From the NCBI GenBank assembly GCA_024279715.1, contig JAJRRH010000154.1:1-41124 (forward strand): DNA of 41,124 bases. Direction: 5' to 3'. Position 1 is the stretch's first letter. The number at the start of each line of letters is the position of its first letter. Origin of the DNA: Bacteroidota bacterium. Its GTDB lineage: Bacteria; Bacteroidota; Bacteroidia; Flavobacteriales_D; JABDKJ01. Positions 1 through 9,586 of this stretch are shown here, piece after piece. The position numbers and the translations under genes were made by a program. The notes beneath the pieces are model-generated. The model did not search any database. It was not told the DNA's origin and saw only the letters and a program-made list of their open reading frames with translations.

Positions 1-1689
1 AATAAACGAGAGATATCCCGAAAAAGTCCCTTCTCCTTGAATGGGCTTAAATCATCAAAACACACAAACTTAGGGCCTTTCTGTGTTTTTGAAAAAACCA
101 TCTACTACACCGTATCCACTAAGAATTTTAAAGGACACAATAATCTAAAGATAATAAAGGCTACTATTGATGATAATGGCAAAATCACAGATGAGCAAGA
201 ACTAGAAGTGTGCAAAAAAAGCTTCTCAGCGGCACATCCTACTATAAGCGAAGATGGAAAAAAACTATTCTTCTCCTCAGACATGCCTGGCGGTTTTGGT
301 GGTATGGATCTATATGTTTCCTATCTTACTGTTAGTGGCTGGGGTGTTCCAATTAACCTTGGCAATTGGGTGAACACCGTAGGCAATGAAGTTTTTCCTC
401 ATTATCACAATAACAAGATATACTTTTCTTCTGATGGGCTTGACAGTTATGGCGGTCTTGACATATATAGTGTAGATGATGATTACACCTTAGAAAATGT
501 AATCAACTTGAAGTATCCAATAAATACACCATTTGATGATTTTGGAATAAGTCTAATAGATGAAAACTCAGGCTACTTCAGTTCAAATAGACCAACGAGC
601 AAAAAGGGAGACAACCTATACTCATTCAAACTAAGAAAGATAGAAACAGAAAGCGCGAAAATAACAGGCATAATGAAACAAGAAGGCATTCCCATTGCCA
701 ATGCGGAAGTTCAACTACTAGATATGGATGGGAATGTCCTGGAAACAACCATGACGGATGCTAACGGTAATTTCGTTTTTAATCGCCAACCCGACCCCGG
801 TCGTTATGGTATTCAGCTAGCCAATACCACAGATAATTCAAAACACATATCGTTAAGTCTAACGGATGAAGTCGGCAATGTCATTAGTGAGTTACAAGTT
901 AATTCTAAGGGAGTTTTCGTCTTCGAGATGTTTGCGCTGGACGAAGTGGATGAACTCAGTCTTTTCACTCTAAATGACACTGATCCGTATATGTTAGATC
1001 TACGTGGTATCGTTTATCGAGACGTACCCGGCGACGTAAAAGCAATCTACAATATTGAGATTCAAGACAAGGATTACTTAGAGTTAGCGTATGTCAAAAC
1101 CGATGAAAATGCTCTATTTATCGCGGAAGACCTACCTTATGATGCCCGCTATATAATACAGGTGGAGACAGGAGAGCAAAACCTAAAAGTAGCAATTGTA
1201 GACCAAGATAATAATATTATCCAAGAACTGTTTACTCCAGGAAACAATCTATTTGCATACCAACACATCGGTGATCCAACAGAGCTTACATCTATTCTGG
1301 ATAATAACCAATCGACGGAGATAGTCATGAAAAACGAGTCTATAAAGATATCAAACATCTACTATGGATACGACTCTGCAAAACTAAACGCTGAAGCAAA
1401 AAAAAGTCTTAGCAAATTAGCGGAAACATTAAAAAACAATAAACGATTAACAATAGAGCTAATATCACACACAGACTCTAGAGGGACATTAAGATCTAAC
1501 GAAGACCTTTCACAGCGAAGAGCCCAATCTGCTAGGAAATACCTTATACGAAAGGGAGTGAAATCAAATCGCATAATCGCTAAAGGTTTCGGATGGAGCG
1601 AGCCTCTCATAGACTGTTTTAATCATGAATGCACCGAGGAGGATCACGCCAAGAATAGGCGTACCGAATTCAGGATCATTTCCAACTAA
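1..1689 (+). CDS. OmpA family protein with WD40-like PD40 repeats, a carboxypeptidase-regulatory-like domain and a C-terminal OmpA domain (5' end truncated by the window edge)
   Basis: The frame is open from base 1 without a stop, and the listed TTG start at 37 is probably internal. PD40-type repeats (TISEDGKKLFFSSDMPGGFGGMDLY), a KITGIMKQEGIPIANAEVQLLD segment, and an OmpA-like C-terminus (YYGYDSAKLNAEAKKSLSKL...SHTDSRGTLRSNEDLSQRRAQSARKYL). Confidence 0.88.
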   Translation, partial: NKREISRKSPFSLNGLKSSKHTNLGPFCVFEKTIYYTVSTKNFKGHNNLKIIKATIDDNGKITDEQELEVCKKSFSAAHPTISEDGKKLFFSSDMPGGFGGMDLYVSYLTVSGWGVPINLGNWVNTVGNEVFPHYHNNKIYFSSDGLDSYGGLDIYSVDDDYTLENVINLKYPINTPFDDFGISLIDENSGYFSSNRPTSKKGDNLYSFKLRKIETESAKITGIMKQEGIPIANAEVQLLDMDGNVLETTMTDANGNFVFNRQPDPGRYGIQLANTTDNSKHISLSLTDEVGNVISELQVNSKGVFVFEMFALDEVDELSLFTLNDTDPYMLDLRGIVYRDVPGDVKAIYNIEIQDKDYLELAYVKTDENALFIAEDLPYDARYIIQVETGEQNLKVAIVDQDNNIIQELFTPGNNLFAYQHIGDPTELTSILDNNQSTEIVMKNESIKISNIYYGYDSAKLNAEAKKSLSKLAETLKNNKRLTIELISHTDSRGTLRSNEDLSQRRAQSARKYLIRKGVKSNRIIAKGFGWSEPLIDCFNHECTEEDHAKNRRTEFRIISN

Positions 1690-1722
1690 GCGCTTTTGTT
1701 GAAAATCATTTTTTGTAATTAA

Positions 1723-1745
1723 GCTCAAAGGACTTTTCTTTGAGC
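1723..1745 (+). promoter_or_regulatory. Perfect 8-bp inverted repeat (GCTCAAAG-gactttt-CTTTGAGC) just upstream of purD
   Basis: Arms at 1723-1730 and 1738-1745; purD ATG at 1757. Confidence 0.5.
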
Positions 1746-1756
1746 AAAAATTATTC

Positions 1757-3040
1757 ATGAACGTTCTAATTATTGGATCTGGCGGAAGAGAACATGCTAT
1801 TGCATGGAAACTATCCCAAAGCAAAAAATTATCACAACTATTTATCACACCAGGGAATCCCGGCACTGAACAATACGGTACAAACGTCAACCTAAATATC
1901 GATGACATTGACAAACTCTGTTCCTTTATAGAAGACCATAAGATAGAAGTCGTTGTCGTTGGGCCAGAAATTCCGTTAGTGGATGGCATTCATGACAAAA
2001 TCATCAATAGTTCTTTGATCAACAAGCCAGTGGTCATTGGTCCGAAATCCAAGGGAGCTGCCTTGGAAGGAAGCAAGAAACATGCAAAAGAATTTATGAT
2101 TAGACATAACATTCCTACCGCTCGCTATCAATCCTTTGACAAGAATAATATTGCTAGAGCCCGAGCTTTTTTAGACGAACTAGAACCTCCCTATGTTCTT
2201 AAGGCGGATGGATTGGCAGCAGGAAAAGGAGTGCTAATCATAGAAGACAAAGAAGAAGCGCTTCAATCATTAAAAAATATGATTGAAGACCAACAATTCG
2301 GTTCTGCTGGCGACCAAGTAGTCATAGAAGAATTTCTAATAGGGATCGAGCTGTCTGTGTTTGTCCTGACGGATGGCAGTGATTATGTCATATTACCTAC
2401 CGCCAAAGATTATAAACGTATCGGAGAAGGAGATACAGGTTTGAACACTGGCGGCATGGGTGCTATTTCACCAGCACCCTCAGCTAGCAGAGAATTCCTC
2501 AATAAGGTAGAAGAAACGATAATAAAACCTACCATACAAGGATTGATTAACGATAATACGGACTACCAAGGCTTCATTTTTATAGGATTAATGGATGTAA
2601 ATGGCGAACCCAAAGTGATAGAATATAATGTTCGCCTCGGCGATCCCGAAACAGAGGCCATCCTTCCGAGGATTGAAAATGATCTGTTGGAATTATTCGA
2701 AGCCGTTCAAAACAAAACATTGGCTAATATTGACATAACTATAAATCCGCTGCCTTCGTGCACCGTAGTAATGGCATCAGGTGGTTATCCAGAGAGTTAT
2801 GTCAAAGGGTATCCTATTCTAGGACTTGACCAAAATGAAGATTCATTAGTATTTCATGCGGGCACAAAGTTTCATGACAAGAGCCTAGTAACCAACGGAG
2901 GACGGGTGCTTGCAATAACTTCTATTGGTGAAAAACTACCAGAAGCAATCGTTAAATGTTATCATACCATTGACAACATCACATTTGAAAAAAAATATTT
3001 TAGAAAAGATATTGGATATGAAATCCAAGAAGAAAATTAA
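1757..3040 (+). CDS. purD: Phosphoribosylamine--glycine ligase
   Basis: MNVLIIGSGGREHAIAWKL, GPEIPLVDGI, KADGLAAGKGV, NTGGMGAISPAP, EYNVRLGDPETEAILPR: GARS family motifs. Confidence 0.97.
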   Translation: MNVLIIGSGGREHAIAWKLSQSKKLSQLFITPGNPGTEQYGTNVNLNIDDIDKLCSFIEDHKIEVVVVGPEIPLVDGIHDKIINSSLINKPVVIGPKSKGAALEGSKKHAKEFMIRHNIPTARYQSFDKNNIARARAFLDELEPPYVLKADGLAAGKGVLIIEDKEEALQSLKNMIEDQQFGSAGDQVVIEEFLIGIELSVFVLTDGSDYVILPTAKDYKRIGEGDTGLNTGGMGAISPAPSASREFLNKVEETIIKPTIQGLINDNTDYQGFIFIGLMDVNGEPKVIEYNVRLGDPETEAILPRIENDLLELFEAVQNKTLANIDITINPLPSCTVVMASGGYPESYVKGYPILGLDQNEDSLVFHAGTKFHDKSLVTNGGRVLAITSIGEKLPEAIVKCYHTIDNITFEKKYFRKDIGYEIQEEN

Positions 3041-3219
3041 ATGATACCCCCTTCTTCTCTAGCTTTTTTGGCGTAATTCTTCATAGTAACCATCCAATAC
3101 CCTAAGGCTGCAAAACCTACCCCAATAAAGATGTAATTTGGAATATTTCCTAGTGGCTCTATCGTATAGATGAAGATTGTTTCAAAGATATCTCCTAAAC
3201 TGTAAATAAAATCTGTCAT
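3037..3219 (-). CDS. Small single-pass membrane protein, DUF6341-like
   Basis: 60 aa, central hydrophobic segment YIFIGVGFAALGYWMV and a basic tail. Short Bacteroidota proteins of this type next to purD are familiar. A TACTTTTG -7-like element lies on the minus strand (CAAAAGTA, 3240-3247). Confidence 0.72.
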   Translation of the reverse strand: MTDFIYSLGDIFETIFIYTIEPLGNIPNYIFIGVGFAALGYWMVTMKNYAKKAREEGGII

Positions 3220-3287
3220 AGTATCGTGATTTTCGATACAAAAGTAAGTATTATTGTCAATAATATTACAACAATTTTTAGGTATTT

Positions 3288-4289
3288 ATGATCCATAAGA
3301 TAGTAACATCAAACAAAATAGGGACTACGTTCCTTTTTCCATTAGTTTTATTGATTATTTTCATTCCGTTTTTTATAATAAACGTTGTCTCTAGCAACAA
3401 CTTATCTGTCTTTCAATCCTTCTTTATCAATGGAGAATCGAATTATCCTATCCTAATGAAGATATTGTTACTCGTAGTAATAATGATTTCGGCTTTTATA
3501 CTTCAAAAATCAATCCTCGGGCTAGAATTACAAAGAGACAGGGGCAATCATTCATTATATTGGTATGGTTTTTTCAATTGCTTGTTTCTCACTTCCGAAT
3601 TAGACCTCAGTATACCCATCTCTAATCTTTTACTTATTGCGGCATTGCTTCGAGTATTTTCGGTGTATCGAAATCAAAATGCTAATAAAGAGGCATTTGA
3701 CAGTGGACTATTGTTAGGAATGGCATCGCTATTCAATCCCTTTTACTCAATACTTATATTATTTATTCTGATCGCCCTTACAACCTTAAAGACACTCAAT
3801 TTCAGAGAAATAACACTATCATTTGTTGGTTTATTCACCCCCATCTTCTTCACCTATTTTAGCGCATATTTTTTTGACCTTGACATACAGGCTTATTACA
3901 CCCAGCTCAGTTGGAATCCAAAAGACATGCTATCCCTAATAAACAACAAGGTGGACAAGGCAACCTCCTTAGAGATATTTGGCAGCATAATGACATTATT
4001 GGTCATCGTCTATGGTGTTTTCAAATTGATTCAAATAGCAAATAGCGAAAACACAAGGAGAAGTAAGATTTTCCAGCTGCTGTTTATCCTTACTTTGTTC
4101 ATGGTGACCATACAGTTACTGAGCAGGCTCAATGGAATGAATTCTGCCTCGATAATCATATTATCCGTACCTATAAGTGCTATGATGATTCATTTCTTTT
4201 CAGGCAACAGACTTAAATGGATTCCATTAAGCCTCTTTTATCTTTGGTTTGTAACAGCACTAATAAACATATCGATACTTGCGTTCTAA
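3288..4289 (+). CDS. Polytopic membrane protein, DUF6427-like
   Basis: 333 aa with many hydrophobic segments. Family call from overall resemblance and position beside the DUF6341-like gene. Confidence 0.65.
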   Translation: MIHKIVTSNKIGTTFLFPLVLLIIFIPFFIINVVSSNNLSVFQSFFINGESNYPILMKILLLVVIMISAFILQKSILGLELQRDRGNHSLYWYGFFNCLFLTSELDLSIPISNLLLIAALLRVFSVYRNQNANKEAFDSGLLLGMASLFNPFYSILILFILIALTTLKTLNFREITLSFVGLFTPIFFTYFSAYFFDLDIQAYYTQLSWNPKDMLSLINNKVDKATSLEIFGSIMTLLVIVYGVFKLIQIANSENTRRSKIFQLLFILTLFMVTIQLLSRLNGMNSASIIILSVPISAMMIHFFSGNRLKWIPLSLFYLWFVTALINISILAF

Positions 4290-4351
4290 GATTGTTTAAA
4301 ATATGTGCTGAATCTTTGAAAACTCTACCATTATAAATATCAATGAAGTCG

Positions 4352-4359
4352 TACCTTTG
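4352..4359 (+). promoter_or_regulatory. Putative Bacteroidota -7 promoter element (TACCTTTG) for purQ
   Basis: Matches TAnnTTTG, 22 nt upstream of the purQ ATG. No convincing -33 TTTG at canonical spacing. Confidence 0.4.
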
Positions 4360-4380
4360 TAAAAACAAATATTAAACAAA

Positions 4381-5073
4381 ATGAAATTTGGTGTTGTTAC
4401 TTTCCTTGGGTCAAACTGCGACGAAGACATTAACCATGCACTATCTCAACATTTGGGTGCTGAAGTTGTGAGTTTATGGCATAAAGACACAGATCTTCAA
4501 GACTGTGATTTCATTATACTTCCAGGTGGATTTTCATACGGAGACTACTTACGATCTGGCGCTATCGCAAGATTTTCTCCCATCATGAATGAAGTTGTAA
4601 ATCATGCCAACAAAGGCGGTTATGTATTTGGAGTATGTAATGGCTTTCAGATATTATGTGAAGCCAAACTTCTACCGGGCACGTTATTGCACAACGTGGA
4701 TCATAAATTCATTTGCAAAAACACATACATCGTACCCCAATCAAACTCTGCTATGATTTGTGATGGATTAGATCATAACACAGCACTTAAAATTCCAATT
4801 GCCCATGGCGAAGGAAGATATTATGACAGCGCTGAGAATATAAAACGACTTAACGAAAACGATCAAGTTACTTTTAGATATTGTAATGAAAATGGTATCG
4901 TTACTGCAGACGCTAACCCTAATGGGTCTTTAGAAAACATTGCTGGAATATGCAACAGTACTAAGAATGTATTTGGAATGATGCCTCACCCTGAAAGAGC
5001 GGTAGATCCAATATTGGGTAATGAGGATGGGCGAAAAATTCTTGCCAACATGATATCAAATGTGATCGCCTAG
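4381..5073 (+). CDS. purQ: Phosphoribosylformylglycinamidine synthase subunit PurQ
   Basis: MKFGVVTFLGSNCDEDINHA, LPGGFSYGDYLRSGAIA, GVCNGFQILCEA, MMPHPERA: class I glutamine amidotransferase, PurQ type. Confidence 0.96.
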   Translation: MKFGVVTFLGSNCDEDINHALSQHLGAEVVSLWHKDTDLQDCDFIILPGGFSYGDYLRSGAIARFSPIMNEVVNHANKGGYVFGVCNGFQILCEAKLLPGTLLHNVDHKFICKNTYIVPQSNSAMICDGLDHNTALKIPIAHGEGRYYDSAENIKRLNENDQVTFRYCNENGIVTADANPNGSLENIAGICNSTKNVFGMMPHPERAVDPILGNEDGRKILANMISNVIA

Positions 5074-5076
5074 ATC

Positions 5077-5700
5077 ATGGTTAAACCAAAAATCATAGTT
5101 GGAATATCAGGTGGTAGTGGCTCAGGAAAGACTAGCTTGCTAAATAGCCTCCTTGATGTATACTCCAAAGATGAAATATGTATCGTATCACAAGATAATT
5201 ACTATCGACCTCTTAAAGAACAATTTGTAGATGAGAACGGCGAAGTTAATTTTGATTTACCAGAGTCCATTGATATAGAAAAATTCGTAGAAGATCTCAA
5301 CCTTCTCTCCTCTGGGAAACAAATTGAAAAAACGGAATACACATTCAATAATAACGCCAAAGAAGCTCAGACAATTGTCGTCAACCCAGCTAAAATTCTA
5401 GTCATCGAAGGACTTTTTATTTTTCATTTCAAAATGATAATGGAAAAAATTAATCTAGCTGTTTTTGTGCATACAGATCGAAATCTTCGACTTGAAAGAC
5501 GCATAAAAAGAGATGGTAAAGAAAGGGGATACCCTGAAGCCACTGTAATATATCAGTGGGAAAACCACGTAGAACCTGCCTTTAAAAGTTACCTAGAACC
5601 GTATAAAAAAGACTGTCATTTAACGATCAACAATAATGAATCCTATCAATTAGGACTTATGGAATTAAAGCGAATACTTGATAATAAGCTAAGAAAATAG
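5077..5700 (+). CDS. udk: Uridine kinase
   Basis: P-loop GISGGSGSGKTSLLN, SQDNYYRP, RIKRDGKERGYPEATVIYQWENHVEPAF. Confidence 0.92.
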   Translation: MVKPKIIVGISGGSGSGKTSLLNSLLDVYSKDEICIVSQDNYYRPLKEQFVDENGEVNFDLPESIDIEKFVEDLNLLSSGKQIEKTEYTFNNNAKEAQTIVVNPAKILVIEGLFIFHFKMIMEKINLAVFVHTDRNLRLERRIKRDGKERGYPEATVIYQWENHVEPAFKSYLEPYKKDCHLTINNNESYQLGLMELKRILDNKLRK

Positions 5701-5708
5701 AGGGTATT

Positions 5709-5739
5709 AAAAAGCCCAATGTTGAACACTGGGCTTTTT
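5709..5739 (+). terminator. Intrinsic terminator, potentially bidirectional
   Basis: AAAAAGCCCA-aTGTTGAACAc-TGGGCTTTTT directly after the udk stop. Confidence 0.85.
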
Positions 5740-5872
5740 AGAGAATGATATTCGATTGTTAATGATAATCTTCCGATCACCTAAGTGACCAATTCTTTTT
5801 TGGCAAATATACAATGTTAAACTCCACTTGTCAATGACAATTGCATGTTTGTCGATAAATATCTAGCGTTCA

Positions 5873-7504
5873 TCACATTTCGTTATGCAAACTATCCGTT
5901 GATTCACCAATTTCCTCTAATTCTTGACGATTTAGCCAATCTTTAGCATCCATCAATCCGTCTTTATCCATCACCCAGTAATGATTCTTTAAGTATTTTC
6001 TAGACCTTCGGGACACACCTTCAATCTTATCGATGATCAAATATATCTTATCCTCAAGATAAATACATTTCCCTTCAGGTACGGAGAGTTCGAATTTCAC
6101 TTGTTGCCCTCGTAGCTTATCATCCAATGGAAAAGAATATGTCGGATCAATTGACAATACGCCATCACTAATATCATAATCAAGCTCAATATTGTTAATT
6201 CTATCCTCCACATCACCATAATCGGATCCCCTTGCAGATTTTAGAACTCTCAATGATGCAGACTCACCGTCCTCACCCAGAACGATATCTAGACTTACAT
6301 TGCCCATTCGAACATTTCCATCATTAATATTTAAGCTGTTAATCTTCCAATCGTTAACCTTCCAATTATCTCCAGCCATTGGCGTTGATGATAATTTAAG
6401 ATTTAAAGTGTCAGAATTCATATGAATGTTGATATCACTACTTATGTCATCCTCATATTTGTATTCTCTCCCCAAATTAATGGAAGCAAATATGGTGACG
6501 AAAACTCCAACAATCCATGCCGTGACTAATGATGCACCTACCCCTCGATATGGCCATTCAAAACGGAACAACATTTTTAATCCTACTAGAAATATAGACA
6601 AAAGAGGAATACCTATAAGAAGGCATATTCCTAAAATAAACATTCCGCTATGAAGTGAAGAATCGAATATACCCATCATTAGTTCGTCAAGAGAAATTGG
6701 TGACATCGAGGTATTAATTTTGGCAAACGGCAGATTAAAGACCAGTCCGATTAAACCTAATAACAATCCTAGTCCCAAGAAAATAAACAATCCGCCTATT
6801 AAATACCCAACAAACTTAAAACCTAATCGTAGGAAGTCAGAAATGAAATCTATGACTTTAGAAACACCATTTTTTACCCCTCCTGTTCTCTTCCCAATAT
6901 TCTCAGCTTCAAATTTCACCTTTTCTATTCCTTCGTTGACTTTTTTTTTTATAGAGTCAATATCCACTGAATCGCCATGCATCCTTATCTTATCCGAAGT
7001 CGTTTTGGCTTCAGGAATAATAATAGCCATAATTATATAAGGTAGTATTCCTATTCCAAAGAAAAATACTGAGATAACTAATATCAATCTAATCCATACA
7101 GAATCGACCTGGAAGTAAGCCCCTAATCCAGCACACACCCCGCTCACAATTCCATTCTCTTTGTCTCTAAATAGCTTCTTGCCGGTAGCATTATACGACT
7201 GAGAGTTTGAACCACTACTTTGACTAGCTGTTTCTTCCTCTTCGTCGATATAAACTTCGGGTTCTCCCATTATTTCTATGACTTCCAAGACGTCTTTTTC
7301 TGTCACTACTTGTTTAGATGTATTTATTCTCTCTTCAAATAACTCTGCTATTCGCAGTTCAATGTCATCCAAAATTTCATCCCGACTTTCGTTGTTACTA
7401 AAATACCCTTTAATGGTGGACAAATACTTTCTAAGTCTGTCATAAGCGTCTTCTTCAATATTAAAAATGATCCCGCTTATATTTACTGATATAGTTTTTT
7501 TCAT
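5873..7504 (-). CDS. PspC domain-containing protein
   Basis: KKLFRDKENGIVSGVCAGLGAYFQVDSVWIRLILVISVFFFGIGILPYIIMAIIIPEA is a canonical PspC domain, with an N-terminal ISGIIFNIEEDAYDRLRKYL module. Confidence 0.92.
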   Translation of the reverse strand: MKKTISVNISGIIFNIEEDAYDRLRKYLSTIKGYFSNNESRDEILDDIELRIAELFEERINTSKQVVTEKDVLEVIEIMGEPEVYIDEEEETASQSSGSNSQSYNATGKKLFRDKENGIVSGVCAGLGAYFQVDSVWIRLILVISVFFFGIGILPYIIMAIIIPEAKTTSDKIRMHGDSVDIDSIKKKVNEGIEKVKFEAENIGKRTGGVKNGVSKVIDFISDFLRLGFKFVGYLIGGLFIFLGLGLLLGLIGLVFNLPFAKINTSMSPISLDELMMGIFDSSLHSGMFILGICLLIGIPLLSIFLVGLKMLFRFEWPYRGVGASLVTAWIVGVFVTIFASINLGREYKYEDDISSDINIHMNSDTLNLKLSSTPMAGDNWKVNDWKINSLNINDGNVRMGNVSLDIVLGEDGESASLRVLKSARGSDYGDVEDRINNIELDYDISDGVLSIDPTYSFPLDDKLRGQQVKFELSVPEGKCIYLEDKIYLIIDKIEGVSRRSRKYLKNHYWVMDKDGLMDAKDWLNRQELEEIGESTDSLHNEM

Positions 7505-7525
7505 GATGTATTGTTTATCTTGTGG

Positions 7526-7873
7526 TTAGTCGATTGTTTTTTTACTTGCTTGATTTACGGATTTCACTAATTCTTGCCATGTGCTATCCAGTTCTATCAA
7601 TGTTCGCTCTCCGAGTTCGGTCAGTCGGTAGTATTTCCTAGGAGGACCTGAAGTAGACTCCTCCCACTGGTATGCTAGCAGTCCGCCATTCTTCAGCCTG
7701 GTAAGCAATGGATACAACGTACCCTCAACTACTATCAGCTTAGCATCTTTCATCTCATGAATTATATCCGAAGGATATGCTTCCTTTTTTCTCTTTAATG
7801 TCCCAAGGATGCAATACTCTAGTATTCCTTTTCTCATTTGAGACTTTGTATTATCTATTTTAAACTCTGCCAT
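7526..7873 (-). CDS. PadR family transcriptional regulator
   Basis: GILEYCILGTLKRKKEAYPSDIIHEM...VVEGTLYPLLTRLKNGGLLAYQWEESTSGPPRKYYRLTELGE. Confidence 0.95.
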   Translation of the reverse strand: MAEFKIDNTKSQMRKGILEYCILGTLKRKKEAYPSDIIHEMKDAKLIVVEGTLYPLLTRLKNGGLLAYQWEESTSGPPRKYYRLTELGERTLIELDSTWQELVKSVNQASKKTID

Positions 7874-7892
7874 TCTTTACAGTACTTGTTGA

Positions 7893-7950
7893 TGCAAATA
7901 TATATGTTTTATCTAGTACTATGCTATGCATTGTACTATAATTATTTGCA
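7893..7950 (-). promoter_or_regulatory. Candidate padR promoter/operator: nested inverted repeats overlapping a TATATTTG -7-like element
   Basis: Outer arms TGCAAATA (7893-7900) / TATTTGCA (7943-7950); inner arms TAGTAC (7914-7919) / GTACTA (7933-7938). CAAATATA at 7895-7902 reads TATATTTG on the minus strand. Confidence 0.5.
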
Positions 7951-8135
7951 CCACCACCTTATCTAACTGTACTAAAGCGTTTTAATGAATATTATTAATT
8001 ACTTAAAATAATTTTTACGTAACAAAACAGTGTTTCGAGGGTAATTTCAGAGTGCTTTTATCGCTTAAAAAACACGTTGGACGTCATTTTTTAGTCTGAT
8101 TCTGAAAAAACAAGAAGAATGATTGATAATATGAA

Positions 8136-8726
8136 TTAGAATCTATTGCTGAAATTTAGCAATTCTATTTTTCTATTTTTCCACTTCCGATTCATCAATT
8201 CGAGCAATACGAAATCGATCATAGCATGTGCTATTGCGGCGGACCATATACCGTATTCATCGGTCATGAAGCCAAGAAAGGCAATCAAAAGAGTCATACT
8301 CAGACCATAAATACTGATCCGCCAGTCACGAGGGTCGATATATCCATGAATAATCACAAAGAAAAAAGCAGTAGTCCATATTCCTAGAAAGGGTTGTATT
8401 GCTCCTCGAAATAATAATTCCTCTCCTATTCCTGCACACAGAGAAATAATAATGATATCCAAATGACTTAGATTCAATTGACCAATTAGACCAAGGTACT
8501 TGCTAGATTTTGGACTCACCCATTTAGATTCAGAAATATACCATGCTAGCAATCCGGCTATGATTCCTACCATCAATCCTATTACCAATTGCTCCCATAT
8601 CGGGATATAACTCCTAAAAACGATTTGAAAATTATGGTCATTGAAAAAATACAACGCGACTATCCCTACCAAAGGAAAAACAATAAGCGTGATTAACGCC
8701 ATCAACAACAACTTAGACTTACTCAA
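8136..8726 (-). CDS. CPBP family intramembrane glutamic endopeptidase
   Basis: Motifs GEELLFRGAIQPFLG, FFFVIIHG and AIAHAMIDFVLL in a multi-TM protein (Abi/CPBP). Confidence 0.9.
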   Translation of the reverse strand: MSKSKLLLMALITLIVFPLVGIVALYFFNDHNFQIVFRSYIPIWEQLVIGLMVGIIAGLLAWYISESKWVSPKSSKYLGLIGQLNLSHLDIIIISLCAGIGEELLFRGAIQPFLGIWTTAFFFVIIHGYIDPRDWRISIYGLSMTLLIAFLGFMTDEYGIWSAAIAHAMIDFVLLELMNRKWKNRKIELLNFSNRF

Positions 8727-8736
8727 TATATGTAGG

Positions 8737-9498
8737 TTATATCATGAATGAACCATTATTGATGTCGATAGATTGACCCGTCATAGAGGTTTGTCCACCA
8801 GAAAAAAGATAGGCTACGAAATTTGCAATTTCATCAGGCTGAGACATTTTTCCTAATGGCACGAAACCCATCTGCTCTTCAAAAGCTTGTTCATAAGGTT
8901 TGTTAGTAGCATCCGCAATGGCCTGAATACCTGCCTTAGCCATTTCTGTCTCTACCCATCCTGGCAATATGGCATTAACCAATATTTTACTTGAAGCAAA
9001 ATCTATAGCCAAGGCTTTGACTAGCCCATTGACTCCAGTCTTGGCAGTAATATATGCTGGGTAATTTGGCACAGCAAATCGTGATAAACAAGACCCTGTA
9101 ATCAATATATGCTTATACTCCTGTTTGGAGGATTTTAGAAATGGTAAGCATTCCATAATGGTATAGTATGGCCCTGATATATTGGTTTGAATTATCTCTT
9201 CCCACCGATCGTTATCACCATATACATTTGCACCACCGATACCCGCATTTGCAAATACCCCCACAAGATTATCTTCGTTATTAATATTATTTTGAAAAGC
9301 ATGTTGCAATTGCCTTTTGTTTCCAACATCCACACTTATGACTTTATGACCACTACCAGAAAGTAGCTCTTTGGTCTCCTCTAAGCTTTCTATTGTTCTC
9401 CCGACTAAAAAAACTTGATACCCTTCTTCCGCCAGCTTCACGGCTGCTGCTCTACCTATACCAGACCCAGCACCTGTTATTAATATGGATTTTTTCAT
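8737..9498 (-). CDS. SDR family NAD(P)-dependent oxidoreductase
   Basis: MKKSILITGAGSGIGRAAAV (TGxxxGxG), YPAYITAKTG (YxxxK), GWVETEMAKAG. The start was moved from the ORF-track 9666 to ATG 9498, because the upstream extension antisenses the next gene. Confidence 0.93.
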   Translation of the reverse strand: MKKSILITGAGSGIGRAAAVKLAEEGYQVFLVGRTIESLEETKELLSGSGHKVISVDVGNKRQLQHAFQNNINNEDNLVGVFANAGIGGANVYGDNDRWEEIIQTNISGPYYTIMECLPFLKSSKQEYKHILITGSCLSRFAVPNYPAYITAKTGVNGLVKALAIDFASSKILVNAILPGWVETEMAKAGIQAIADATNKPYEQAFEEQMGFVPLGKMSQPDEIANFVAYLFSGGQTSMTGQSIDINNGSFMI

Positions 9499-9566
9499 CA
9501 ATACTTTTTTACAAATGTATTGAACTTTTAGCATCCTTACCCCATCCGATTCACACAAAATGAACT

Positions 9567-9574
9567 TATCTTTG
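9567..9574 (+). promoter_or_regulatory. Putative -7 promoter element (TATCTTTG)
   Basis: TAnnTTTG match 13 nt upstream of ATG 9587. Confidence 0.4.
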
Positions 9575-9586
9575 CAAAAAATAATT

